Shown: positions 40,173 to 49,825 of the stretch, piece after piece | How positions within the stretch are numbered: position 1 is the stretch's first letter | Layout: each line of letters opens with the position of its first letter | NCBI GenBank assembly: GCA_946482365.1 | Contig: CAMLQY010000009.1 | Coordinates: 20,153 to 84,152 of the forward strand | Length of the DNA: 64,000 nt | DNA from: an uncultured Actinomycetes bacterium | GTDB lineage: Bacteria; Actinomycetota; Thermoleophilia; Solirubrobacterales; 70-9 | Direction of reading: 5' to 3' | Notes under the pieces: model-generated | The model's input: the letters and a program-made list of their open reading frames with translations, nothing else | Told to the model about the DNA's origin: nothing | Databases searched by the model: none | Position numbers and translations under genes: made by a program

Positions 40173-42979
40173 CCCGCACCCGCACAGCCCTGACCCTCGC
40201 CCTGCTGGTCGCGCTGGCGTTGCCAGCCGCCGCCAAGGCCGACTTCGGCCTGGTGCCGGGCTCGACCACGGTCGAGGCCAAGAACCGCGACGGCACCCTC
40301 GCCACCCAGGCCTCCTCGCACCCCTACACCCTCGCCGTGCACTTCGAGCTGAAGACCAGCACCGAAGGCGGGCTCCACACCGAAGGCGGCGACCTGCGCA
40401 ACGCGATCGTCGACCTGCCCCCGGGCCTGATCGGCAACCCCAACGCGGTGCCGCGGTGCCCGCGCCAGAGCTTCGAAGGGGGGCAGCCGCTCTGCTCGCC
40501 GAGCACCCAGGTCGGCGTGCTGAGGGCGATCCTGCCCGGCATCGGCGAGGCCTTCGGCCCTCTCTACAACATGGTGCCGCCGCCCGGCGTCGCCGCCCAG
40601 CTCGGCTTCGGCACGGTGGGGCTGATCTCGCTGCCGCAGGCGAGCGTGCGCAGCGAAGAGGGCTACGGGGTGCGCGTCTTCGCCGCCGACACCCCGATCC
40701 CGGTCAGCGCGGTGACGGCGACGATCTGGGGCACCCCGGCCGACGAAGACCATGACCCCGAACGCGGCTCGGGCGAGCTCGGCACCCTCGGCTCACCCTC
40801 CGACGCCCCGCTGCTGCCCTTCCTCACCCTGCCGGCCCAGTGCTCCGCCCCACCCGAGATCACGGTCAAGGTCGACTCCCAGCTGGCCCCCGGCGCCTAC
40901 TCCGAAGAGAGTGCCAGCTTTCTCAATGCCCTGGGCAATCCCGAAGCGCTCTCGGGCTGCGGAGCCGTGCCCTTCTCGCCGGGCCTCTCCTCCCAGGCGA
41001 CCACCAAGCTCGCCCAGAACCCCTCGGGCCTCGACTTCGAATTGAAGCTGCCAAACCAGGGCCTGCTGAACCCCGGCGGGATATCGGAAACCGAGCCCGA
41101 GAAGGTAGAAGTCGCCCTGCCGGAGGGGATGACGGTCAACCCCTCCTTCGCCGAGGGGGTGGGCGTCTGCTCAGAGGCCCAGTACAAAGCCGAGCAACTG
41201 GAAACCAAAGCGGGGCAGGGCTGCCCGCAGGCCTCGAAGCTCGGCTCGGTGATCGCCAAATCGCCGCTCCTCGACGAACCGCTGGAAGGCTCGCTCTACC
41301 TCGCCGCACCCTACGAGAATCCCTTCGACTCCCTCGCCGCCCTCTACCTGGTCGGAAGGGCGCCCGAAAGAGGCATCCTGGTCAAGCAGGCGGGTGAGGT
41401 GAGCTTCGATCCCGACACAGGACGGATAACGAGCACCTTCGAAGACCTGCCGCCGCTGCCCTACTCCTCCTTCAAGCTGCACTTCCGCGAAGGGGGGAGG
41501 GCTCCCCTGGTCACCCCGCCCGCCTGTGGCGAATACCAGACCGTTGCCAAGCTGACGCCCTTCTCCTCGGCCACGCCACTGGAAAAGAAAGCCTCCTTCC
41601 AGATCGAACGCGGCCCCGAAGGGGGAGCCTGCCCCAAAGGCGGCCTACCGCCCTTCAAACCGGGACTGCTCGCCGGCACGACCAACAACGCCGCCGGGCG
41701 CTTCAGCCCCTTCTACGTGCGGATCTCGAGGACCGACGCCGAACAGGAGATCACCAACTTCTCGATCAAGCTGCCGCCTGGCATCACCGGCAAGCTGGCG
41801 GGAGTCCCCTACTGCCCCGACGCGGCGATAGAGGCCGCCAAGGCGAGGACGGGGCCGCACGGGGGAGAAGAAGAGCTGAACAGCCCCTCCTGCCCCGCAG
41901 CCTCGGAGGTCGGCCGCACCCTGGCCGGCGCCGGAGTGGGCACGGTGCTCACCTATGTGCCCGGCAAGGTCTACCTCGCCGGTCCCTACCACGGCTCCAA
42001 GCTCTCGATCGTCGCGATCACCGCCGCCAAGGCGGGCCCCTTCGACCTCGGCACGGTGGTGATCCGCTACGCGCTGGAAATCAACCCCGAGACCGCCGAA
42101 GTCTTCATCGACGCCACCGGCTCGGACCCGATCCCCCACATCATCAGGGGAGTCCCCGTGCACCTGCGGGACATCAGGGGCTACGTCGACCGTCCCGACT
42201 TCGTCCTCAACCCGACCGACTGTACGAGGACATCCACGGCATCGACCGTATTGGGAAGTGGCCTCGACTTCGCCTCCGAGGCCGACAACAACCCCTTCAC
42301 GGCGACCTCTCCCTTCCAGGCAGCCGACTGCGCCGCCCTGCCCTTCAAGCCGCAGCTCGGCCTGCGCCTGATCGGCGGCACGAAGAGGGGCGCCTTCCCC
42401 GCCTTCAAAGCCCACCTGGAGATGAACGGGATCGGCGAAGCGGGGATCGCCCAAGCCCAGGTCACCCTTCCCAAGTCGGCCTTCGTCGAACAGAGCCACT
42501 TCAAGACGATCTGCACCCGGGTGCAGTTCAAGGAAGGCAACGGCAACGGATCCAACTGTCCCGCCGGATCGATCTACGGCAAAGCCAGGGCAGTGACCCC
42601 ATTGCTCTCCGAGCCGGTGGAAGGCCCGGTCTTCCTGCGCGCCAACGGTGGTGAACGCAACCTGCCCGACTTGGTCGTGGCCTTGAGCAACTCCCAGGTC
42701 GACTTCAACCTGGTCGGCTTCGTCGACTCGGTCGACGGCCGCCTGCGCAACACCTTCGCCGCTTCCCCTGACGCCCCGGTCACCTCCTTCGACCTGGAGA
42801 TGGCGGGAGGCAAGAAAGGCCTCTTCGTCAACAGCCGCAACCTCTGCGCGCGCAAGTACCGCGCCCTGGCCGGCTTCGCCGGGCAGAACGGCAAGAGCTT
42901 CACGTCGAAGCCGGTGCTGAAGGTGAAGTGCAAGGGCAAAGGCAAAGGCGGGAATCGCAGGCGGGCAGCCGGTCGATGA
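40169..42979 (+). CDS. Giant secreted protein B
   Basis: 936 aa from the ATG at 40169, which overlaps the A1 stop as ATGA and has GGGAGG in the end of A1; the longer frame from 39953 is a shadow. Signal peptide to about residue 24 (AAAKA/D). The body is rich in Gly-Pro turns and strands with repeating phrases such as LPPGLIGNP, LPEGMTVNPSFAEGVGVC and LPPGITGKLAGVPYC, which point to several similar beta domains of about 250 residues. Cysteines are scattered in pairs. The C terminus is basic (KVKCKGKGKGG). No family recognised; presumably a cell-surface or matrix protein. Confidence 0.8.
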   Translation: MTRTRTALTLALLVALALPAAAKADFGLVPGSTTVEAKNRDGTLATQASSHPYTLAVHFELKTSTEGGLHTEGGDLRNAIVDLPPGLIGNPNAVPRCPRQSFEGGQPLCSPSTQVGVLRAILPGIGEAFGPLYNMVPPPGVAAQLGFGTVGLISLPQASVRSEEGYGVRVFAADTPIPVSAVTATIWGTPADEDHDPERGSGELGTLGSPSDAPLLPFLTLPAQCSAPPEITVKVDSQLAPGAYSEESASFLNALGNPEALSGCGAVPFSPGLSSQATTKLAQNPSGLDFELKLPNQGLLNPGGISETEPEKVEVALPEGMTVNPSFAEGVGVCSEAQYKAEQLETKAGQGCPQASKLGSVIAKSPLLDEPLEGSLYLAAPYENPFDSLAALYLVGRAPERGILVKQAGEVSFDPDTGRITSTFEDLPPLPYSSFKLHFREGGRAPLVTPPACGEYQTVAKLTPFSSATPLEKKASFQIERGPEGGACPKGGLPPFKPGLLAGTTNNAAGRFSPFYVRISRTDAEQEITNFSIKLPPGITGKLAGVPYCPDAAIEAAKARTGPHGGEEELNSPSCPAASEVGRTLAGAGVGTVLTYVPGKVYLAGPYHGSKLSIVAITAAKAGPFDLGTVVIRYALEINPETAEVFIDATGSDPIPHIIRGVPVHLRDIRGYVDRPDFVLNPTDCTRTSTASTVLGSGLDFASEADNNPFTATSPFQAADCAALPFKPQLGLRLIGGTKRGAFPAFKAHLEMNGIGEAGIAQAQVTLPKSAFVEQSHFKTICTRVQFKEGNGNGSNCPAGSIYGKARAVTPLLSEPVEGPVFLRANGGERNLPDLVVALSNSQVDFNLVGFVDSVDGRLRNTFAASPDAPVTSFDLEMAGGKKGLFVNSRNLCARKYRALAGFAGQNGKSFTSKPVLKVKCKGKGKGGNRRRAAGR

Positions 42980-45900
42980 GGAGGGCCCTGGCAACCGCTC
43001 TGGCGGCGCTCGGCCTCACGACGCTCGCCGCCACACCCGCCCACGCCGCCACCTTCGAGCAGGTCGGCTGCTTCGCCGGCTCCTTCCCAGGCCTGACCGA
43101 CAGCTGTAAACCGGTCGAAGAACAGAAATTCGGCGAAGAAGTCCAGCTCGGCGGCATCGGCGGCATGGCCGTCAACTACACCGGCGCGGGCGGGGTGCCG
43201 GCCGGGACGGTATATGCGGCGACGCAAGTCGGTGGGGCCTTCCGGATCGCGATGTTTACGCCGAAACCGGACGGCGGCCTGCAGTTCGAGTTGGCCTGGC
43301 AGGTCCGCAACGATGCAGGAGCGTATGGACGCTGCGGGCCGGCGCTGGAAGTGAAATGCGAACCCCGGGTGGCGGCCGGGGCCGGAGTCATGGATGTCGA
43401 GGTCGACCAGACCACGGGCAACGTCTACGCGCTGAACGGCGAAATCCTCGCGGGGCAAAAGATGGTCGTCGAGTACGACGCCGAAGGGACGGAAGAAATC
43501 ACCCGGTTCGGGGAAAAGGCGGCGAGCGGGAAAACGACGGCGGAAACCCCCACGCAGATCCATGGATCGAGGCAGGGCGGACTGGCGATCAACGGGGCAG
43601 GGGAGGTCTACGTCTTTGACAAGAACAACCCAGACGGCGAATACCACCGCCTGATGGTGTTCGAGCCGAAAACGCCCGGCGTCTACTCCGAATACGAGTA
43701 CGCAGGAGACGTGGCGGCGGGGTTCAACGCGGACGGGAGGACCCCAGCCCGCCCGGTCATCGATGCGGCCGGCAACGTCTACGTGGCAGGCGAAGAAGGA
43801 TACGTCGAGGAGTACGCCCCTGAAGCACCGGCGCCCTACCCCGCGCCCCCGGCGCAGCCGGTCTGCGAATTCGAATTCGCCAAAGGCGGGATCACCGCGA
43901 TGACCGTCAACCCCCTCACCGGCGAGCCCTTCTTCTTCACGCTGAAGAAAGAAGCGAAGGAACCGGGCCAGCCCGCGGTCAAGCTGGTGCACCAGCTGAG
44001 CGCCTGCGACGAGGAAACGGGCGAGTTCACCGAAACGGGCAAATTCACGCTCAAACCCGAACGCGACGACCTCTACGGGATGGCCTATGACCCGACCCGC
44101 CAGCTGGAAGGACGCCCGGCGGGCGTCCTCTACGGCGGCGCGCCGGGGCCGGTGCCCGACGTCGGCAAAGGCGAACCGGGCCAGTCCTCGCTGGGCTACG
44201 TCTTCGCGCCGCCGAAACTGCAGGAAAGCCCGCCCGAGGTCGAGTCCCAGTCGGTCGCCCACGTCACCCAGACGACGGCGCTGCTGCGGGCGCAGGTCAA
44301 CCCGCGGGGTTTCCCGACCAGCTACCGCTTCCAGTACCTGACCCGCTCCGAATACACAGAAGCGGGCGAAAGCTTCACCGGCGCCGAGGAGGCGCCGCCC
44401 GGCGGCGCCCTTCTGGGCGAAGCCAAAGTGGCGCTCAGCGCCGCCGCCCCGATCGGCGGCCTCTCTTCCGACACCGAATACCTCTTCCGCGCCGTGGCAG
44501 AGAGCGAGTGCGCCCCGGCCGAACCGGGCAAAGCCTGCACGGTCCCCGGCCCGGCCGGGGCCTTCCGCACCTACCCGCCCGAAGCCCCCGGCCTCCCCGA
44601 CCACCGCGCCTGGGAGCTGGTCAGCCCGCCGCAAAAGCACGGCGGCCAGGTCTTCCCGGCTGACGGGCAGATCGACAGCTGCGGGATCATCGGATGCAAG
44701 CCGGGGCACTACGGCCACCAGCCCTTCCCCCAGCAGAGCACCCCAGACGGGGAAGCCGTCGCCTATGAGGGCACCTCCTTCGGCCCCGGGGAAGGGGCGA
44801 CGCTGGAAAACCAGTACATCGCCCGCCGCAGCGAGAGCGGCTGGCAGAGCACGAACCCGACCCCGCAGCTGCTGCAGCCGGGATCGGGCTACCGGGCCTT
44901 TGACGCCTCCCTCAGCCGGGGCGTGCTCGTTCAGCACTTCCCCACCCCGCTCAGCCCCGAAGCGCCGAGCGGAACCCCCAACCTCTACACCCAGCCGAGC
45001 GCCGAACCGCTCGCCCTCACCCCGCTGCTCAGCGCCGCGCCGCCCAACCGGGAAGGCGGAGCCTTCGAGATCGACTACGCCGGTGCCTCCGCCGACCTCT
45101 CGCGGGTCTTCTTCAGGGCCAACGACGCGCTCACCGGCACGACCCCCTTCGCGCCCGAACCGGCCCCCGAAGAGGACCACCTCTACGAATGGCACGCCGG
45201 CCAGCTGCGCCTGGTCGACGTGCTGCCCGGCAACGCCGCGGTGAGCACCGGTGCCTCCTTCGCCTTCGCCGGCGCGAACGCGATCTCCGACGACGGCTCC
45301 CGCGCCTTCTTCAAAGACGAATCGGGCCAGACCTACGTGCGCGAAGACGGCGAAGCGACCCGCGCCATCCCCGGCGGCGAGTTCCTCATCGCCAATCCCG
45401 AGGGCTCGAGGGTGCTACTGGACGACGGCAGCCTCTACGACCTCGAAACGGAAGAAACGACCGACCTGACCGAAGGCCAGGGCGGCTTCGAGGGCATCGC
45501 CGGCCAAAGCGAGGATCTCTCGCGCGTCTACTTCGTCGACACCGCGGTCCTCAGCGAAGCAGAGAACGGCGAGGGCGCCAAAGCGCAGGCCGGTGAGTTC
45601 AACCTCTACGCCTGGGAGGAGGGCTCACCGACCCGCTTCGTGGCGACGCTCCAGCCTGGCGACAACAAAAACCAAACCAGCGGCGGCGGGGTCGTGGGCT
45701 GGGCCAAGGGGCCCGCCGGGCGCACCGCCGAGGCTAGCCCCGACGGGCGCTACCTCGCCTTCGTCTCCCGCGCGCTCCTCAGCGCCCCCCTCCCCGGCTA
45801 CTCCAAGGTCGGGCCCTGCGAAGAAATCTCCGGCACCGGCGAATTCCACCAGGTCCCCTGCCCGCAGGTCTTCCTCTACGACTCGGCCTCGGGCGAGCTG

Positions 45901-46536
45901 ACCTGTGCTTCCTGCGCGCCAAGCGGCGCGGCGCCGCTGGGCTGGAGCGTCCTGCGCCGCCTCGAAGGGGCGCCGGGATCGATGCCCCAGTCGCGCTACC
46001 TGAGCGACGAAGGGCGGCTCTTCTTCGACTCCCAGGACTCCCTCGTTCCCGCCGACACCAACGAAGGGATCGAAGACGTCTATGAGTACGAGCCAAACGG
46101 CGTCGGAACCTGCGAGCGCGAGGAAGGCTGCATATCGCTGATCTCGGCAGGCACAGGGACGGTCGACTCCAACTTCCTCGCCGCTGACGAGACAGGCGCC
46201 AACGTCTTCTTCACCACCCGCGACCAGCTCGTCCTCAAAGACAAAGACGAGCTGATCGACCTCTACGACGCACGCGAATTGGGTGGCATCCCGGCAGAAA
46301 CCGAAACCCAGAGCGGCGAGTGCCAGGGCGAAGCCTGCCAGCCGCCGGTCTTCGCACCCGACGACCCGACGCCGGGCTCGGCGAGCTTCCTCGGGGCCGG
46401 CAACGTGCAGGGCAAAGCGCCATCCGGGCGCAAACCCTGCGCCAAGGGCAAGGTCAAGCGGCGCGGCAGATGCGTGCCGAAGAAGCGCCAGCACCACAAA
46501 CGATCAGCGCACCGCAACGGGAGGAAGAGCCGATGA
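42976..46536 (+). CDS. Giant secreted beta-propeller protein A2 (paralogue of A1)
   Basis: 1186 aa from the ATG at 42976, overlapping the stop of B as ATGA. Signal peptide to about residue 23 (TPAHA/A). The same three-part layout as A1: NHL-like propeller, fibronectin-like domain (about 418-538), TolB-like propeller and basic Cys-containing tail. Sequence is close to A1 throughout, with differences clustered in loops (for example DKNNPDGEYHRL against DKTVGPEYHRL). Clear product of tandem duplication. The end again provides GGGAGG and ATGA for the next gene. Confidence 0.85.
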   Translation: MRRALATALAALGLTTLAATPAHAATFEQVGCFAGSFPGLTDSCKPVEEQKFGEEVQLGGIGGMAVNYTGAGGVPAGTVYAATQVGGAFRIAMFTPKPDGGLQFELAWQVRNDAGAYGRCGPALEVKCEPRVAAGAGVMDVEVDQTTGNVYALNGEILAGQKMVVEYDAEGTEEITRFGEKAASGKTTAETPTQIHGSRQGGLAINGAGEVYVFDKNNPDGEYHRLMVFEPKTPGVYSEYEYAGDVAAGFNADGRTPARPVIDAAGNVYVAGEEGYVEEYAPEAPAPYPAPPAQPVCEFEFAKGGITAMTVNPLTGEPFFFTLKKEAKEPGQPAVKLVHQLSACDEETGEFTETGKFTLKPERDDLYGMAYDPTRQLEGRPAGVLYGGAPGPVPDVGKGEPGQSSLGYVFAPPKLQESPPEVESQSVAHVTQTTALLRAQVNPRGFPTSYRFQYLTRSEYTEAGESFTGAEEAPPGGALLGEAKVALSAAAPIGGLSSDTEYLFRAVAESECAPAEPGKACTVPGPAGAFRTYPPEAPGLPDHRAWELVSPPQKHGGQVFPADGQIDSCGIIGCKPGHYGHQPFPQQSTPDGEAVAYEGTSFGPGEGATLENQYIARRSESGWQSTNPTPQLLQPGSGYRAFDASLSRGVLVQHFPTPLSPEAPSGTPNLYTQPSAEPLALTPLLSAAPPNREGGAFEIDYAGASADLSRVFFRANDALTGTTPFAPEPAPEEDHLYEWHAGQLRLVDVLPGNAAVSTGASFAFAGANAISDDGSRAFFKDESGQTYVREDGEATRAIPGGEFLIANPEGSRVLLDDGSLYDLETEETTDLTEGQGGFEGIAGQSEDLSRVYFVDTAVLSEAENGEGAKAQAGEFNLYAWEEGSPTRFVATLQPGDNKNQTSGGGVVGWAKGPAGRTAEASPDGRYLAFVSRALLSAPLPGYSKVGPCEEISGTGEFHQVPCPQVFLYDSASGELTCASCAPSGAAPLGWSVLRRLEGAPGSMPQSRYLSDEGRLFFDSQDSLVPADTNEGIEDVYEYEPNGVGTCEREEGCISLISAGTGTVDSNFLAADETGANVFFTTRDQLVLKDKDELIDLYDARELGGIPAETETQSGECQGEACQPPVFAPDDPTPGSASFLGAGNVQGKAPSGRKPCAKGKVKRRGRCVPKKRQHHKRSAHRNGRKSR

Positions 46537-49007
46537 TCCGCAACCGCACAGCCCTGACCTTTGCCTTGGTGGTGGCGCTGGTGCTGCCCGGCGTGGCCAA
46601 GGCCGCCGCCTACGAACAGGTCGGCGTCTTCGCCGGTAGCGCCACCCCCCTGACCAAAGAACAGATCGAAGCCAACGAAGAGATCCAGCTCGCCGGCGTC
46701 AGCGGCATGGCCGTCAACTACACCGGCGCGGGTGGGGTACCGAAAGGGACCCTCTACGCGGTGACGAGGGCCGCCGAAATGACCGTCGCCATGTACGTAC
46801 CCAAAGCCGGTGGCGGGCTGCAGTTCGCCGGCCGCTGGGCGGTGAGGGTGTCCGAAGGCCCCTACGAGCGCTGTGGGCCGCTATTGGAACCGGCGCTCAA
46901 ATGCAAAGCGATAGCGGAGGCCTCGCCGGTAGAACTCGACGTCGACGTCAACCAGAGCACCGGCAACGTCTACGCGCTGAATAATGTCGGGATCGCCGGG
47001 AGCAAGATGGTTGTCGAGTACGACGCCGAAGGAACGGAAGTGATCACCCGGTTCGGGGAAAGGGCAGCAGCCGGCAAAACGACGGCGGAAACCCCCACCC
47101 AGATCCATGAATCGCGGGCGGGCGGGCTGGCGATCAACGGGGCGGGGGAGGTCTACGTCTTTGACAAAACCGTCGGTCCCGAATACCACCGGCTGATGGT
47201 GTTCGAGCCGAAAACGCCGGGCGACACCTCCGAATACGTCTACGCGGGAGACGTGGCGGCTGGGTTCAACGCGGACGGGAGGATCCCAGCCCGCCCGGTC
47301 ATCGATGCGGCGGGCAACGTCTACGTCGCCGGCGAAGAACACATCGACATGTACGCGCCGGAAGCACCGCGACCTTATCCGGCGGGCCCGGGAAGCGTCG
47401 CCTGCCACTTCGAAAAAAAAGGCGTCACGGCGATGACCGTCAACCCGCTCACCGGCGAGCCCTTCTTCTACCTCTACACGCGCGAACTGAAAGTCAAGTG
47501 GGTGCGCCAGCTCGGCCCCTGCGAAGGGGGGACCTTCAAAGAAACCGGCAAAGCCCAGGTGATCCCCGAACGCAGCGAGATCTACGGCCTCGCGGTCGAC
47601 CCGACAGGCCGTTTCCAGCCCTCGCGCCCGCAGGGGATCCTCTACGCGGGGGCGCCCAGCGCCGAGCCCGACGTCCTGGGCACCGGCGAACCGGGCCAGT
47701 CCTCGCTCGGCTATGTCTTCGCCCCGCCCCAGGGCGCGGCCAAAACCCTCACCGTCGCCAAGGCCGGCTCGGGCGCCGGCACCGTGACCAGCGAACCGGC
47801 GGGGATCTCCTGCGGCGCCACCTGCGCGGCCGAATTCCCCGAAGGCGAAGCGGTCACCCTCAGCGCCAAAGCGGATGAAGGCTCGACCTTCGCCGGCTGG
47901 TCGGGATCGGGCTGCTCGGGCACGTCCACCTGCAAAGTGACGATGTCGGCGGCCAAAGAAGTGACGGCGGAATTCAATGCGGCAGCCAAACCCAAATTCG
48001 CCCTCGAGGTCGAAAAGGCGGGCTCGGGCACCGGCACCGTTACCAGCACGCCTGTAGGGATCGACTGCGGACCAGACTGCGAAGAGGAATACGAGGAAGG
48101 CACCGCGGTCACGCTCAGCGGTACCCCCGGGGTCGATACGAAAGCCGTCGCCTGGAGCGGCTGCGACTCGGTCGACGGGGAAAACAAGTGCCTGGTCTCG
48201 ATCAGCGCTGCCAGGGAAGTCACCGCCACCTTCGAGGAAGAAGAAAAAGCAGAAGTCTTCCCCGTCGCCGTCGCAGTCGAAGGAACAGGCACCGGCACGG
48301 TGACGAGCGACAAAGGCACAATCGCCTGCAACCCCTTCTGCTCAGACGAATACGAAGCGGGCACCAAAGTCACCCTCACCGCCACTCCGGCCCCCGGCTC
48401 CCTCTTCTACAGCTGGCGCTACTGCGACGCAGGCGGCGTCAACGGCCGCCAGTGCACGGTGAGCGTGGACAAAGCAAAGACGGTCAAAGCGACCTTCACC
48501 ACCACCCATGCCCTGAAAGTCTCGAGGACGGGAACGGGCCTCGGCAAGGTGCAGAGCTCCCCGGGCGGGGTCCTCTGCCTCTTCAACTGCCAGGACACCA
48601 CCGCGGCCTTCAGGGAGGGCACCGAAGTCACGCTCAAACCGACCCCGGCAAAGCACTTCCACTTCGTCGAATGGCTCGGCGATTGCAGCGGCTCGGGTGC
48701 CTGCGTGGTGACGATGGGAGAAGACCACGAGGTCTCCGCCGAGTTCGCCGAAGACACCAAGCATCCCCTCACCCTGACCAAGTCAGGCGGCGGGGCGGGC
48801 ACGGTGAAGAGCTCGGTGGCTGGGATCAACTGCGGGGCCACCTGCAGCTCCACCCAAGCCGCCTACTACCAAGGCGAAGTCATAGAACTGACCGCCACCC
48901 CCGGCAAAGGCTCCGCCTTCAAAGGCTGGAGCGGCGCATGCCCAGGCAGCGGCACCTGCACGGTGACTATGGGCGAAGCAAGGGAAGTCACGGCGGAGTT
49001 CGGCTAG
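46533..49007 (+). CDS. Mosaic secreted protein: beta-propeller plus GTGxGTV repeats
   Basis: 824 aa from the ATG at 46533 (ATGA overlap with A2). Three origins are visible. The signal peptide (IRNRTALTFALVVALVLP) resembles that of protein B, the NHL-like propeller (about 25-398) resembles A1/A2, and the C-terminal five GTGxGTV repeats (from about 401) resemble the 400-aa protein at 35222, including the phrase GGVNGRQCTV. The TolB-like propeller is absent. It shares a 239-bp identical DNA block with A1. Last gene of the operon. Confidence 0.85.
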   Translation: MIRNRTALTFALVVALVLPGVAKAAAYEQVGVFAGSATPLTKEQIEANEEIQLAGVSGMAVNYTGAGGVPKGTLYAVTRAAEMTVAMYVPKAGGGLQFAGRWAVRVSEGPYERCGPLLEPALKCKAIAEASPVELDVDVNQSTGNVYALNNVGIAGSKMVVEYDAEGTEVITRFGERAAAGKTTAETPTQIHESRAGGLAINGAGEVYVFDKTVGPEYHRLMVFEPKTPGDTSEYVYAGDVAAGFNADGRIPARPVIDAAGNVYVAGEEHIDMYAPEAPRPYPAGPGSVACHFEKKGVTAMTVNPLTGEPFFYLYTRELKVKWVRQLGPCEGGTFKETGKAQVIPERSEIYGLAVDPTGRFQPSRPQGILYAGAPSAEPDVLGTGEPGQSSLGYVFAPPQGAAKTLTVAKAGSGAGTVTSEPAGISCGATCAAEFPEGEAVTLSAKADEGSTFAGWSGSGCSGTSTCKVTMSAAKEVTAEFNAAAKPKFALEVEKAGSGTGTVTSTPVGIDCGPDCEEEYEEGTAVTLSGTPGVDTKAVAWSGCDSVDGENKCLVSISAAREVTATFEEEEKAEVFPVAVAVEGTGTGTVTSDKGTIACNPFCSDEYEAGTKVTLTATPAPGSLFYSWRYCDAGGVNGRQCTVSVDKAKTVKATFTTTHALKVSRTGTGLGKVQSSPGGVLCLFNCQDTTAAFREGTEVTLKPTPAKHFHFVEWLGDCSGSGACVVTMGEDHEVSAEFAEDTKHPLTLTKSGGGAGTVKSSVAGINCGATCSSTQAAYYQGEVIELTATPGKGSAFKGWSGACPGSGTCTVTMGEAREVTAEFG
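47082..47320 (+). repeat. 239-bp block identical to 37158-37396
   Basis: Second copy of the identical run. It encodes part of the NHL-like propeller (from QIHESRAGGLAIN to PVIDAAGN). Synonymous sites are also identical, unlike the surrounding sequence. Confidence 0.85.
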
Positions 49008-49041
49008 GTGCGGGCCCACAGGAGTGAGAGGGCGACGTGGG

Positions 49042-49461
49042 CTAGGGGGCGGGGAGGAGCTCCAGCGCCGTTACATGGTGCGGTCGGACTCCGCCGAAGT
49101 GGCGATGGTCGAGGGTTGCGACCTTCGGCTCACCCAGCCGCTCTACCAATGCCATTACGCTGGCGTCGACGACGCCGAGTCGCAGATCGGCGTAGGTGCT
49201 CTGCAGCTCATGGCAGCGCGAAAGGTCATCATGGGTCGGGCTGGCCGCTGTGTAGGCACCGGCCAGCAGGTCCTCCAAGAAGGCAAGCCAAACCTCGGGC
49301 GTCAGCCGTTCGTGGCACCAGTAGTCCAGCTCACTGAGGACGAGCGAAGGGACGATCAGGTCCTCGCTTGCCCCGGAGATCAGCTCGGCACAGGGCCGAT
49401 GATCGGGATCGGCGGCGTCGAGCGCAGCGAGCAACACGCTGGTGTCGAGGACCAGCGCCAC
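49042..49461 (-). CDS. PIN-domain toxin
   Basis: 139 aa PIN domain, GTG start. Acidic residues Asp6, Glu44, Asp99 and Asp118 are intact. Convergent with the end of the surface operon (34-base gap). The antitoxin gene ends immediately upstream of its start codon. Confidence 0.9.
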   Translation of the reverse strand: MALVLDTSVLLAALDAADPDHRPCAELISGASEDLIVPSLVLSELDYWCHERLTPEVWLAFLEDLLAGAYTAASPTHDDLSRCHELQSTYADLRLGVVDASVMALVERLGEPKVATLDHRHFGGVRPHHVTALELLPAP

Positions 49462-49689
49462 CTACGCCGGTGGGCGGGCAACCGGCTCGGTGGCGGTCTC
49501 GGCTGCGCTGCGGCCATCGCCGGAGCGGCCCAGTCCAACCCGGGGCCGTCGCGCCCTTCTGATCGTCACGGCCTTCTCCTCGATCGCCTCGGCGAGCACG
49601 GCCGTGAGGGAGTCCCCGCGCCTGTGGGCCTCTGCTTCGAGCGTCGCGAGTGCTTTGACATCAGCGCTAACCGTTGTTCGACGATTCAT
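49462..49689 (-). CDS. Antitoxin of the PIN module (RHH-like)
   Basis: 75 aa. The N terminus (RRTTVSADVKALATLEAEAHRRGDSLTAVLAEAIEEK) is a ribbon-helix-helix type start; the rest is Arg/Gly/Ala-rich and probably disordered. The stop directly abuts the toxin start, so the pair is co-translated. The ATG lies in an AT-rich spot with two ATTCATGA repeats (about 49684-49698), a possible operator. Confidence 0.8.
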   Translation of the reverse strand: MNRRTTVSADVKALATLEAEAHRRGDSLTAVLAEAIEEKAVTIRRARRPRVGLGRSGDGRSAAETATEPVARPPA

Positions 49690-49825
49690 GATTCATGATG
49701 CTAGCAGGCGCCTTTCCCTTCCCACGCTGGTAGGCTGAGACGCCAGAAACATCTTGGTTCCCAAGGTGTTTGGGGGCGGAACCGCAGAGGGGGATGCTTC
49801 GGCAATCGCAAGCCAGGGAGGGCCT

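Noticed and set aside
42574..45195. Long open frame of 873 codons on the minus strand
   Set aside because: It is the reverse-frame shadow of gene A2, with Val/Glu/Gly/Arg-rich composition typical of antisense GC-rich DNA and no recognisable domain.
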